Assembly (NCBI GenBank): GCA_018333865.1
Contig: JAGXSE010000009.1
Coordinates: 139,460 to 203,459 of the forward strand
Origin: Syntrophomonadaceae bacterium
GTDB lineage: Bacteria; Bacillota; PH28-bin88
DNA length: 64,000 nucleotides
Direction of reading: 5' to 3'
Shown here: one piece after another, positions 41,675-50,832 of the stretch
Layout of the letters: each line of letters begins with the position of its first letter
How positions within the stretch are numbered: position 1 is the stretch's first letter
Notes under the pieces: generated by a model
Seen by the model: only the letters and a program-made list of their open reading frames with translations
What the model was told of the DNA's origin: nothing
Database searches by the model: none
Position numbers and translations under genes: made by a program

Positions 41675-42958
41675 TCAATCGTTTGCATTTGGATAATCCA
41701 TGTCGGCGGCGAACAGTGTAAGCAAAAGCTCCGCATCATCTATTAAACGGTATTCGGGGCGCTTGCCAGACAAACGTTCACTGTTTTCCATGATGATCCG
41801 CACGCCCTCGCCCCGTTTGTCCATTAGGGTGCGGCGGTCCGTGTTGACCCAGGCGATGTCAGTTGGCACAGGACACTTGGCCAGCAAACTGGTCAATGTC
41901 TCGTTGCGGGCCGCCTGCCGGTACAGCAGGCTCTCGACCGTCATGGTATTCGGGATGGTTCCCGGCGAATAAATTTCCAGGCGATCGGCAAACATTTTGA
42001 GCCTGACTTTTGATCCGTAGATCGCATAGTCCCGATGCGCCACGGCGTTAACCATAGCCTCGAAAACCGCCGTCAGGTCAAATTGAGAGATATCCCTTCG
42101 GCCAAGGTCTTTAAACCCGGCCACTTTCATGTTTCTGGCAACAAACCGGCAGGATTCGCGAATCTGCTCATCCAACGGTCCCGAAATATCACGGGTATCC
42201 AACTGGTATGGCAGGCCGCTGTCAGCGGCAGCCGGCGATGTTCCGCGATAGGCTACTGCCTGAACGAATGCATTCGGCAGCCATTCCCGCGGCTCGTGAC
42301 AAGCCATCAGAATACCAGCCACGGAAGGATGAAAAACACCCTCGTCGTCTAAGGCGACCATTCCGATCTTTTGGAGAAAGTCCATTCCTTCATCGCGCGT
42401 ACGCGGCGTTCGAAATCGTTCGTAGAGGGCTGGTTCGATCGCGTTCACGGGTGCCTGCACAACCGGCTGCTCGTCGAAACGGATCATTCGCGTCTGGCTG
42501 CGCTGCTGACCTAACCGAATAATATAATCTGTGGACATTCTTCGTTTGCTGCTGCCGACTCGATGAAAATGACCGTTTGGACTTTCATGAATATATAAGC
42601 TTCGCGGGATATCCACCTTCAAAACAGGCGCCGGATTGCCTGCGGCATCCGACAACTCCCATTTCTCGATCCGGCATAGCGGAGGCGGTTTGATCCGGTC
42701 GTTGCAGATGCCCAGCAACCAATGCTCCAATTCCGTTAACTCCTGGACACTCATCCCTTGTGGCTCCCTCTTCTGCTCGTCGATACCAAGCACAAGTACG
42801 CCGCCAAAGCTGTTGGCAAAGGCTGCAATTTCGTCCGCCAATCCGTCGGGATGCGGCCCCGTTACTCTGTCGCCACGAAAAGTTACGGCCTTCAATTCCA
42901 GGCGGCTATCTTCACCTAGCCGTATCTGCGCCGATAATTCTTCTTTAGTATCGAACAT
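41675..42958 (-). CDS. AlbA_2/Schlafen-type ATP-binding protein with RecG-like C terminus
   Basis: A 427-residue protein. Residues 1-130 are the AlbA_2 (Schlafen-like) domain: LELKAVTFRGDR, ADEIAAFANSFGGVLVLGID. A middle region holds HPSVAGILMACHEP. The C-terminal part resembles the HATPase-like domain of RecG-like transcriptional or defence proteins (AMVNAVAHRDYAIYGSKVRL, EIYSPGTIPNTM). ATG behind AGAGGAGG. It lies upstream of the helicase relic, an order common in defence islands. Its function here, with the helicase broken, is uncertain. Confidence 0.75.
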   Translation of the reverse strand: MFDTKEELSAQIRLGEDSRLELKAVTFRGDRVTGPHPDGLADEIAAFANSFGGVLVLGIDEQKREPQGMSVQELTELEHWLLGICNDRIKPPPLCRIEKWELSDAAGNPAPVLKVDIPRSLYIHESPNGHFHRVGSSKRRMSTDYIIRLGQQRSQTRMIRFDEQPVVQAPVNAIEPALYERFRTPRTRDEGMDFLQKIGMVALDDEGVFHPSVAGILMACHEPREWLPNAFVQAVAYRGTSPAAADSGLPYQLDTRDISGPLDEQIRESCRFVARNMKVAGFKDLGRRDISQFDLTAVFEAMVNAVAHRDYAIYGSKVRLKMFADRLEIYSPGTIPNTMTVESLLYRQAARNETLTSLLAKCPVPTDIAWVNTDRRTLMDKRGEGVRIIMENSERLSGKRPEYRLIDDAELLLTLFAADMDYPNAND

Positions 42959-43059
42959 ACGTTACCTCCTCTCTAAAATATCAGTTCCCGATCTCTGCGG
43001 AGCCTCTTCCGGCCAGCCGGCACACCACATGTTTCTGGCTGCTCAAATGCCTTATCTGT

Positions 43060-43206
43060 CTAAAGCTTCCCCTCTTTAGCTCCCAGGCGTTCTTTTAAGG
43101 CCTTTTGCAGGATAAGGGAGAAATTCAGGCCTTTCGCCTCAGCTATCCTTTCCAGCCACGCGGGCAAATTCACATTCTTCCTTACACTGCTGTTTTCGAT
43201 ACGAGC
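43060..43206 (-). pseudogene. C-terminal relic of a HicB-type antitoxin
   Basis: About 48 codons with RKNVNLPAWLERIAEAKGLN and SLILQKALKERLG, the ribbon-helix-helix end of HicB antitoxins. A TAA stop directly upstream in the same frame and no start codon or hicA gene show it is a fragment. It is the only recognisable item in the 331-base gap between the AlbA_2 gene and hsdR. Confidence 0.6.
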
Positions 43207-43289
43207 TTATTGTAATACGCATTATTATGCGTGTCAAAGCAGCAACAAGACTGGCCGTTCGATACCCGCTTGAGCCATTCAGGCAACAG

Positions 43290-46200
43290 TTAGTTATCCG
43301 CCCACATCTCGCACTGGCTGATGACAGTAGCGATTGCGTCCTCAAGACCTTCGGGCGGGTAATTATATTTTTTAAGCAGCTTTTTCACCATGCGGCGCAT
43401 ACCGGCACGGGCAGATTCTTTCTTCTGCCAGTCAATAGTCCGGTTTTTACGCAGCATATCGGTGAGTTCATGGGTCATCGCCACAAGTTCCTCATTTTGA
43501 TAAAAGTCCTTTACTGCTTCGGGGCGGGTCAGAGCATCGTAGAATGCCAGCTCCTCATCGGTAAGACCGAGGGTTTCGGCCTCGGCCTGGGCGTTTGCCA
43601 TATCTTTTGCAATCTTCAATAGTTCCGCAATGACCTCTTCGTTGGAGAGCATCCCGTTGAGATATGCTTTCATAGCATGGGCAAGCATCTCAGAGAATTT
43701 TTCGGACTTGACGAGGTTTTTCCTGCGGTAAAGTGAAACTTGTTCGGCAAGCAGCTTCTTTAAGATTTCGACTGCAAGGTTGCGTTCCTTCATCTTGGCT
43801 ATTTCATCAAGAAACTTCGGGTCAAACAGGGAGAAGCCCGTGTCTATATCAGAAAAAAGATTAATAACACCCTCGCTCTTAATGCTTTCTTTCAGCAGCT
43901 CATTGATGCGGGCATTAATTTCTTTCAAAGACAGCGGCTTCCCTTCGCCCGTAATACGGGTGAGAAGTGTCCGCACAGCCTCAAAGTACGCCGCTTCATA
44001 ACGCTGTTTGGCGTTCAGAAGCGAACGGCATAGGGATAGCGCTTGCCGCAGGAGCATCGCTTCTTTAATGAAAGCTTCTTTTTTCTTTTCCTTATCCACA
44101 CCGGACAGGAAGTTAACACCGCTGCTGATAGCCTTTGCACGAGTCAGGTCAGTCGCTGTTTCATTTGTAAATTGAGAATAATCGAAGCCATGTAACAGGT
44201 CGCGGCAGACCTCCAATTTTTCAATGAACTTCGGCAGAGCGGTTTTGGCGATGTCGGTATCACCATAGTTTTTCTTGTCGCGAACGGTGTAATCGTTCAT
44301 CGCCTGCTTTAACGCAGAAGCAATTCCGACATAATCGACCACCAAACCGCCCTCTTTATCTTTATAAACCCGATTGACGCGGGCAATAGCCTGCATCAGG
44401 TTGTGTCCTTCCATTGGTTTGTAAACATACATCGTGGCAAGGGACGGCACATCAAAGCCGGTCAGCCACATATCCACCACAATGGCGATTTTCAGCGGGT
44501 CTTCGTTGTCTTTAAATTTTTTGGCCATTTCGTCACGATGGCGTTTGTTGCCGATGACCGAGCGCCATTCTTCGGGATCTTTGTTGCTCTCAGTCATCAC
44601 CGCACCGACCTTTTCTTCCCAAGCGGGGCGTAATTGAAGCAGTTTCAGATATATTTTCATGGCAATGGCGCGGGAGTAGGCAACTATCATTGCCTTTCCC
44701 GTCAGTTCAAATTGACGGTTTTCTTCATAATGCTTGATAATATCCTCACACAATGCAGTTATGGTTTGTTCTGCGCCGAGGATGCTTTCCATTTGACTGA
44801 GTTCACTTTTGCTCTTATCGACCAGATACGGTTCTGCTCTCTCAGCTACTCGATCATACTCAGTATCAATAAGCTGCAGAATATCTTCGTCCAGCTTAAG
44901 GTGAATAACGCGGCTTTCATAGTAAACAGGCCGGGTTGCCCCGTCTTCAACGGACTGGGTCATATCATAAATATCAATGTAATTGCCGAAGACCTCAATT
45001 GTGAAACGGTCTTTACGGGAAATCGGCGTACCCGTGAAGCCGATATATGTAGCATTAGGTAAACTTTCACGGATGATAAGGCCGAATGATTTTTGAATCC
45101 GCCCGGTTGCGGTGTCAATCTTCTCATCAATAAACTGGCTTCGGTGTGCCTCGTCTGCAATGACAACAATATTTCGGCGGGCGGAAAGTTCCTCTTCCGA
45201 TTCTTCAAACTTTTGTGCTGTGGTAAAGATGATACCGTATGCTTGGCGTCCTGCGAGCAGCTCTTTCAAATGAACACGATTTTCAGCTTGTTGTGGTGTC
45301 TGTCGCAGGAAATTGGCACATTTCGCAAATTGCCCGAATAACTGGTCGTCCAGGTCGTTCCGGTCAGTCAGCACTACTATGGTTGGGGAGTTAAGCGCTT
45401 GCTGCAATAGTTGGGCGTAGAATACCATGGAAAGTGACTTGCCGCTTCCCTGGGTATGCCAGAACACACCGCCCTTACCGTCTGTTGAGGTGGCACGCAC
45501 GGTTGATTTTACGGCTTTTCGCACGGCAAAGTATTGGTGATAAGCAGCGAGAATCTTAGTATCTATAGAAAAGCAGATGAAGTTCTTAATAATGTCCAGA
45601 AGTCGAACCTTATCAAACATTCCCTCAATGAAGGTGTCGAATTGGGCATACTGTGTATTTTCGTAGCTTCCATCCTTCGATTTCCACTCCATAAAGCGAT
45701 CTTCTCCCGCTGTGATGGTGCCGGCTTTGGATATGGCAAGGTCGCTCATGACAAGGAAGGCGTTATAAATAAACAGGGATGGAATTTCCAGCATATAGTT
45801 TCGCAGCTGGAGGTAGGCTTCAGAAGCGTCCGTTTCATCGCGAGACGGAGATTTGAGCTCAAACACCACCACGGGCAACCCGTTCAGAAAAATAAGGACA
45901 TCAGGGCGCTTCTCGCTATTTTCAACAATCGTCCACTGATTGGCAACAGTAAAGGTGTTGCGTCCCACGTTTTTAAAATCCACAAGGTACGCCAAGGCGG
46001 ACCGTTGTTCTCCCTTATCAAAATAATTTACGGAAATGCCGTTCTGGAGGTAATCCATAAATCGAGCATTCTTCTGCGAAACCGTAGCGCCTTCGATATG
46101 GCGCAATCTATAGGCCGCTTCAAAAAGCGCAGCTTCCGGCAGCCTTGGGTTGACCCGACGCAGGGCGGGCAAAAGCTCAGCCATATAAAGAGGATCGGTA

Positions 46201-46301
46201 TAGTCACGCATAACGTCAGGGCCATAGACGTAGGCATACCCTAAGGTGTCGCGAAACACCTCAATGACTGCGTTTTCGTAATTGGCTTCGGTGTAAGGCA
46301 T
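43290..46301 (-). CDS. hsdR: Type I restriction enzyme, restriction subunit HsdR
   Basis: A 1003-residue protein with an N-terminal nuclease region (VVVFELKSPSRDETDASEAY near 143), then the SF2 translocase: GSGKSLSMVFYAQLL near 287, ADEAHRSQF near 383, GFTGTPIS and MQAIARVNRVY. The C-terminal helical region is intact. It translocates DNA and cleaves unmethylated DNA with HsdM and HsdS. I placed the start at ATG 46301; ATG 46319 is the alternative. It follows hsdS on the minus strand. Confidence 0.93.
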   Translation of the reverse strand: MPYTEANYENAVIEVFRDTLGYAYVYGPDVMRDYTDPLYMAELLPALRRVNPRLPEAALFEAAYRLRHIEGATVSQKNARFMDYLQNGISVNYFDKGEQRSALAYLVDFKNVGRNTFTVANQWTIVENSEKRPDVLIFLNGLPVVVFELKSPSRDETDASEAYLQLRNYMLEIPSLFIYNAFLVMSDLAISKAGTITAGEDRFMEWKSKDGSYENTQYAQFDTFIEGMFDKVRLLDIIKNFICFSIDTKILAAYHQYFAVRKAVKSTVRATSTDGKGGVFWHTQGSGKSLSMVFYAQLLQQALNSPTIVVLTDRNDLDDQLFGQFAKCANFLRQTPQQAENRVHLKELLAGRQAYGIIFTTAQKFEESEEELSARRNIVVIADEAHRSQFIDEKIDTATGRIQKSFGLIIRESLPNATYIGFTGTPISRKDRFTIEVFGNYIDIYDMTQSVEDGATRPVYYESRVIHLKLDEDILQLIDTEYDRVAERAEPYLVDKSKSELSQMESILGAEQTITALCEDIIKHYEENRQFELTGKAMIVAYSRAIAMKIYLKLLQLRPAWEEKVGAVMTESNKDPEEWRSVIGNKRHRDEMAKKFKDNEDPLKIAIVVDMWLTGFDVPSLATMYVYKPMEGHNLMQAIARVNRVYKDKEGGLVVDYVGIASALKQAMNDYTVRDKKNYGDTDIAKTALPKFIEKLEVCRDLLHGFDYSQFTNETATDLTRAKAISSGVNFLSGVDKEKKKEAFIKEAMLLRQALSLCRSLLNAKQRYEAAYFEAVRTLLTRITGEGKPLSLKEINARINELLKESIKSEGVINLFSDIDTGFSLFDPKFLDEIAKMKERNLAVEILKKLLAEQVSLYRRKNLVKSEKFSEMLAHAMKAYLNGMLSNEEVIAELLKIAKDMANAQAEAETLGLTDEELAFYDALTRPEAVKDFYQNEELVAMTHELTDMLRKNRTIDWQKKESARAGMRRMVKKLLKKYNYPPEGLEDAIATVISQCEMWADN

Positions 46302-46359
46302 AGTAGAACATCCTCGCATGTATAATCTTATCGAAGCGCCTGTAGGCGATAAATCATCA

Positions 46360-47553
46360 TTAAGCGTCGCCGAGGTCGGAAATGGATAGCTCGCCGGATA
46401 TCAGGCGGGGTAGAAGCAAATCTCGTATTGCTGCGAGGTGTTCACTTTGACAATGGTTTGTGTATACTTCCTCTGTAATTGGCTGAACTGCTTCGTTAAA
46501 CTTTTGCAATACGTCAGCTGTTGGCACTAGTATGGGGTGCTTGATAATATGAGTAACCTTAATACTCGGCTGAACAGATCCAATGTTATACGAAACCAAA
46601 TCATCCTTGATGTATTGGAGATATTGGTACAAATACAGCGGTATTTTCGAGCGAAATCCGACAACATTTTGAGCAATACAGCCACGGTTGCCGATAAACA
46701 GCTTCATCTCTGCGAGGCTACCGACTGTGGATAGCAAGATGTCATAAGGTGCGAGGTGTACGCTCCTAAACCACGAATTATAAGTTTCGGCTTCGACAAA
46801 TTTTGTACAGTTATTGAAGTCGATGATACGCTGGCTACCTGAAAGTGCTTTAACATCAATAATCGGGTAATCAGTCGGTCGCTGAGCAAGCGGAGGCGTT
46901 TTTCCTCTGTTATCTATACTCTGGACAAGAGATCCAAATGGAACTTCACGCCAATCATCCGGCATCACGCCGCCCCACGGCTCAAAGTCCACAAACCAAG
47001 ACTTGAATATGGCCTGAGCTATCTGCTCTAAATGATGATTTATCTTAGTATTGTTTTCGATTTTGTCGTCCAACGCCCGAAGGGTGCGTCCGATTTTGAT
47101 TTGCTCCTCCAAAGGCGGCGCGAAGAACTCGGTATCGTTCAAAACGCCCTGCTGAACACGCTGACGCCCCGAACTTCCCACCATCGACTTAATCGCTTTA
47201 TCCCGCAGGAGCGGACAAATTGCTAAGTAGTAAATGAAGTCCTTGTCGCTCACGCCAGGTTTCGCCCGAAGCACAATGAACTCTGTCGAGCCGAAACCAA
47301 CCTCACTGTTTTCAAGAATGCTTACTTGGGCGGTTTTACCGTTTTCAAGGCACGGCGTAATCCGCGCCATCAGCGTATCACCATTACGGAACTTCGAGCC
47401 ACCGTTAAAAGACGCGACTTCGTAAGCTGGAATATCTCGCGTGTAAGGCTGCAACTGGTCCATTGCCACTTTTTTCGCCATTGCGCCTTTAGGGATGCTC
47501 TCGCGAGGGTTAAATTCTATAAAATCTGCGGCTTTTACTAGTTTCCAGTTCAC
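46360..47553 (-). CDS. hsdS: Type I restriction-modification specificity subunit HsdS
   Basis: A 397-residue protein with two target-recognition domains, each followed by a helical spacer (FFAPPLEEQIKIGRTLRALD near 145; HPILVPTADVLQKFNEAVQP near 350). It directs HsdM and HsdR to the recognition sequence, which cannot be predicted here. GTG start behind AAGGGGG. A short frameshifted hsdS fragment lies directly upstream. Confidence 0.9.
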   Translation of the reverse strand: MNWKLVKAADFIEFNPRESIPKGAMAKKVAMDQLQPYTRDIPAYEVASFNGGSKFRNGDTLMARITPCLENGKTAQVSILENSEVGFGSTEFIVLRAKPGVSDKDFIYYLAICPLLRDKAIKSMVGSSGRQRVQQGVLNDTEFFAPPLEEQIKIGRTLRALDDKIENNTKINHHLEQIAQAIFKSWFVDFEPWGGVMPDDWREVPFGSLVQSIDNRGKTPPLAQRPTDYPIIDVKALSGSQRIIDFNNCTKFVEAETYNSWFRSVHLAPYDILLSTVGSLAEMKLFIGNRGCIAQNVVGFRSKIPLYLYQYLQYIKDDLVSYNIGSVQPSIKVTHIIKHPILVPTADVLQKFNEAVQPITEEVYTNHCQSEHLAAIRDLLLPRLISGELSISDLGDA

Positions 47554-47594
47554 CTGACCGCCCCCTTATCCAATAAAATTCCCATACGAATTTT

Positions 47595-47701
47595 TCACAT
47601 TCGCAGCCATGGAATATTCCCACATAACAGGCAGGATTTGTGCTTTTTAATGTACCTCCAGAGGTTATTTTTTCACAAACTTCAGCCAATCTGCATTTCA
47701 T
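47595..47701 (-). pseudogene. Frameshifted hsdS N-terminal fragment
   Basis: Starts with an ATG at 47701, three bases after rhuM. It reads VCEKITSGGTLKSTNPACY, then in the next frame NIPWLRM and a TGA. This matches the start of a target-recognition domain (typical pattern GGTPxxxNPxYYxGxIPWL). It is the relic of another or earlier hsdS allele. Confidence 0.7.
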
Positions 47702-47703
47702 AT

Positions 47704-48702
47704 CTAATCGCCATCTTTACTTTTTAACCTTTTTTGCATATTGCGCAAAGTGATCAAATACGCCTTTTCCACGTCAGACAGGTCATCGGGTAGTTGGGCG
47801 CGATAAGAGGCGTATTCGCGGTGTGCTTTTTCCTCGGCTTCAATTGCTTTCACGCGTCCCGGCCCCTTCAACACGCCAAACCCAAAATCGCGCGTGAAAT
47901 TATCCAGCGTTTCCAACCAATCGCGCATGTACATTGGCTCGTGTCTCTCAGCTTTAAGCTCTGCCATATCAAAAAATGCGTTGACCATCCGACGCAGGGC
48001 AAAAAGTTCCTTTTCGGTCATATAGTTTTTAGCAACGGTAACTTCGCTTTTTACTGGACGCTTGCCCTTGAAAACAGTTAACCCCATAAAGGGGAGTCCT
48101 GCATTGGCGCGGTCAAACACAATCTCGCTCGCCGTGTTTCCGCTAACGGCGTAATGCAGCTTGTTTTGCACTATTTTGAAAAACTCCAATGTTTCCGGCA
48201 TAGAAGCGTTATAATCCAAACTGGTGGCGTAAAGGTCGAGAACCTGACGATACAAGACCTTCTCGCTCGAACGGATGTCGCGGATACGCTCCAGCAGTTC
48301 TTTCCAGTAAACGCCGCCACCCATGTTTTTAAGAAAGTCGTCATTCATGGCGAAGCCCTTTTGCAAATACTCGTGCAGTACCTGTGTCGCCCATTTTCTG
48401 AACTGCGTACCACGCGGCGACTTCACACGGTAACCGACTGCGAGGATAACATCAAGCGAATAAAACACTACCTGCTTGTCAGAATTTGGAATGTGCAAAT
48501 TTTGCACATTGCTTTTTTCGTCAAGCTCGCCTTCGGCGAAAATGTTGCGGATATGCTTTGTGATGACGGAACGCTCTCGCCCGAACAGTTGCGCGATTTG
48601 TGACTGTGAGAGCCATATTGTTTCACCCTGAAAGCGGCAATCAATCTTAATTTTCCCGTCTGCGGATTGAAAGATGATGATTTCTGGATTATCAAATCTC
48701 AT
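47704..48702 (-). CDS. RhuM-family protein
   Basis: A 332-residue protein of the RhuM (virulence protein) family, often embedded in type I restriction loci. It shows TIWLSQSQIAQLFGRERSVI near 25, YSLDVILAVGYRVKSPRGTQ near 80 and FRKWATQVLHEYLQKGF. Its role is not established; the N terminus resembles phage-type Bro/ORF6N regulators, so regulation or toxicity has been suggested. ATG 48702 overlaps the end of hsdM; a TTG at 48708 is possible. Confidence 0.85.
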   Translation of the reverse strand: MRFDNPEIIIFQSADGKIKIDCRFQGETIWLSQSQIAQLFGRERSVITKHIRNIFAEGELDEKSNVQNLHIPNSDKQVVFYSLDVILAVGYRVKSPRGTQFRKWATQVLHEYLQKGFAMNDDFLKNMGGGVYWKELLERIRDIRSSEKVLYRQVLDLYATSLDYNASMPETLEFFKIVQNKLHYAVSGNTASEIVFDRANAGLPFMGLTVFKGKRPVKSEVTVAKNYMTEKELFALRRMVNAFFDMAELKAERHEPMYMRDWLETLDNFTRDFGFGVLKGPGRVKAIEAEEKAHREYASYRAQLPDDLSDVEKAYLITLRNMQKRLKSKDGD

Positions 48703-50194
48703 ACCCAATCGCCCCCAGTCTTTTGCGGATTTCGTCCTCCAATTTACGAGAGCGATTAAACATCTCAGACAGCTCGGCGGTCAGCCGTGCCATTTTTTCC
48801 TTAAAGGGTTCGCCGTCATCCTTCTGCTCCTCAATTCCGACGTACCGACCTGGAGTGAGGATGTGGTCATGCCTGGCGATTTCCTCTGTTGTTACGGCGG
48901 CGCAATAGCCTTTTACATCTTCAAGTTCCCCGTTTTGGAATGACTCAAATGTTGAAGCTATTTTAGCGATATCCTCATCCGTCATTTCGCGCAGGCGGCG
49001 ATTGACCATCGTACCCATCTTCCGGGCGTCGATAAACAGCGTCTTGCCTTTCTGTTTCTTGTTCCTGCTGATAAACCAGAGCGAGACGGGAATCTGCGTG
49101 GTATAAAAAAGCTGCGTAGGCATCGCAATGATGCCCTCGACAAGGTCATCCTCAATAATTTTGCGCCGAATCTCTCCCTCCCCGCTGCTTTGAGAGGAAA
49201 GTGAACCGTTTGCCAGGATCACGCCGATTTTACCGTTTGGCGCCAGGTGATGGATCATATGCTGAAGCCAGGCGAAGTTGGCGTTGCCTGTGGGCGGCAA
49301 GCCGTATTTCCAACGCGGGTCGTCGTTAAGGGAGCCGTCATTCCAATCTGAAAGATTGAATGGCGGATTGGCAAGGATGAAGTCTGCTTTTAATTGCGGG
49401 TGCAGGTCATTGTGGAACGTATCTGCGTTGTATCCGCCGAGGTCGGCCTCGATGCCATGGATAGCAAGGTTCATCATCGCCATCTTGCGCGTTGTTGGGT
49501 TGGCCTCCTGTCCAAACACAGATAGGCTGTTTATATTCCCGGCGTGATGTTTTACGAAGTTCGCCGACTGCACAAACATTCCGCCCGAACCGCAGCAGGG
49601 GTCGTACACCCGACCTCTGAATGGTTGCAATACTTCAATGAGTGTGCGCACCACGCAAGATGGCGTAAAGAATTCGCCGGCACGTTTCCCTTCCTGTTCG
49701 GCAAATTTTGCTAGGCAGTATTCATAGGTGCGGCCAAGGATGTCCTTGTCGCTTCCGTGCTCGATCATCTTGATATTGGTGAAAAGGTCAACCACGTTTC
49801 CGAGGCGGCGTTTGTCCAATTCGCTGCGGGAATAGTTCTTGGGGAGAATATCTTTCAGCCGCTTGTTTTCTTTTTCGATGGCCCGCATTGCATCATCAAT
49901 GACCGTACCGATTTCCTCCTTGTGGGCGGCTTCGGAGATAACCCTCCAGCGGGCGGCTGGCGGTACGAAAAACACGTTTGCTTCCGCGTAGGCGTCTTTA
50001 TCCTCCACATCGTCGTCATCGGCTTCCAGCTGGCGGTACCTTTCTTCGAACTTGTCCGAGATGTACTTAAGAAAGATCAGCCCAAGAACGACGTGCTTAT
50101 ATTCTGCCGCATCCATATTGCCGCGCAGGATGTCTGCCGCAGCCCAGATTTGCTGTTCAAAGCCGATTGAGGCGGTATTGTTTCCGTTAGGCAC
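48692..50194 (-). CDS. hsdM: Type I DNA methyltransferase subunit HsdM
   Basis: A 500-residue N6-adenine methyltransferase. It has the N-terminal HsdM domain (AADILRGNMDAAEYKHVVLG, KYISDKFEERY), the AdoMet-binding DPCCGSGGM near 201 and the catalytic NPPFNLSDW near 278. I chose GTG 50194 behind CAGGAGG; the frame extends to 50230. First gene of the restriction operon (hsdM-rhuM-hsdS-hsdR). Confidence 0.93.
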   Translation of the reverse strand: MPNGNNTASIGFEQQIWAAADILRGNMDAAEYKHVVLGLIFLKYISDKFEERYRQLEADDDDVEDKDAYAEANVFFVPPAARWRVISEAAHKEEIGTVIDDAMRAIEKENKRLKDILPKNYSRSELDKRRLGNVVDLFTNIKMIEHGSDKDILGRTYEYCLAKFAEQEGKRAGEFFTPSCVVRTLIEVLQPFRGRVYDPCCGSGGMFVQSANFVKHHAGNINSLSVFGQEANPTTRKMAMMNLAIHGIEADLGGYNADTFHNDLHPQLKADFILANPPFNLSDWNDGSLNDDPRWKYGLPPTGNANFAWLQHMIHHLAPNGKIGVILANGSLSSQSSGEGEIRRKIIEDDLVEGIIAMPTQLFYTTQIPVSLWFISRNKKQKGKTLFIDARKMGTMVNRRLREMTDEDIAKIASTFESFQNGELEDVKGYCAAVTTEEIARHDHILTPGRYVGIEEQKDDGEPFKEKMARLTAELSEMFNRSRKLEDEIRKRLGAIGYEI

Positions 50195-50246
50195 AATTTT
50201 TTCCTCCTGCCCTGCTGGTTCAATTACCATAAATCTTGGTTTCCAT

Positions 50247-50281
50247 TGCCTGTGATTTATGAATCAATAAAAACACAGGCA
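50247..50281. promoter_or_regulatory. Inverted repeat upstream of hsdM
   Basis: TGCCTGTG (50247-50254) and CACAGGCA (50274-50281) are separated by 19 A/T-rich bases, about 53 bases before the hsdM start. Possible operator or hairpin. Confidence 0.4.
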
Positions 50282-50832
50282 CATTCTAGTGGATCTCTGT
50301 AGTTTCCGTACGAACTCTCGCACTACTATGCTTGGGTGGCAAGCGAAGCTGCTCTTATCTTCTTGTCTTCAAAACAGAGCCAAGCTGCCACAGGTAGAAG
50401 TCTATTTCTTTTAAGTTGAAGGTTTAGAAATATCATACACAAATATGCAAGATATGTAAATTGTTAATGGCATTTACGCCAAGGTTCCCGGGAACGCGGA
50501 GAGGTGAGGCCGTGCTGAAAAATTTGAGAGCAATTTCTGTGACGGTATTTGGTTTTCCATGACGATTGCATGCAGCAAATGGCTACCCTGCCGGTGATTA
50601 TTAAATTATCCCGTAACTACCCAGACCATCAACCAATAATCCTGCTCACACAAGGAAAGTTTAAAAGTTCATCCTTGATCGCCTGTTCGGTGTTGGCCAG
50701 GGCCTCACGCATGCATATAAAGGACGACCAAATATCTGCGGTTGCCATGAAACCTGATTACGGAGTTAAGGGATAATCCCATTGCCCCCGCTGCAGACCT
50801 GATGTAAAATAGAAACAGGGAGGAGGGGAACC
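50282..50832. other. Gene-poor flank of the defence island
   Basis: I see no gene, RNA or repeat that I can name in this 550-base stretch. A + strand frame at 50549-50776 has no ribosome binding site and no family resemblance. It includes the presumed right boundary of the acquired island. Confidence 0.4.

Noticed and set aside
50549-50776. 75-residue plus-strand frame in the island flank
   Set aside because: No ribosome binding site, no recognisable domain, and the surrounding DNA is otherwise non-coding.
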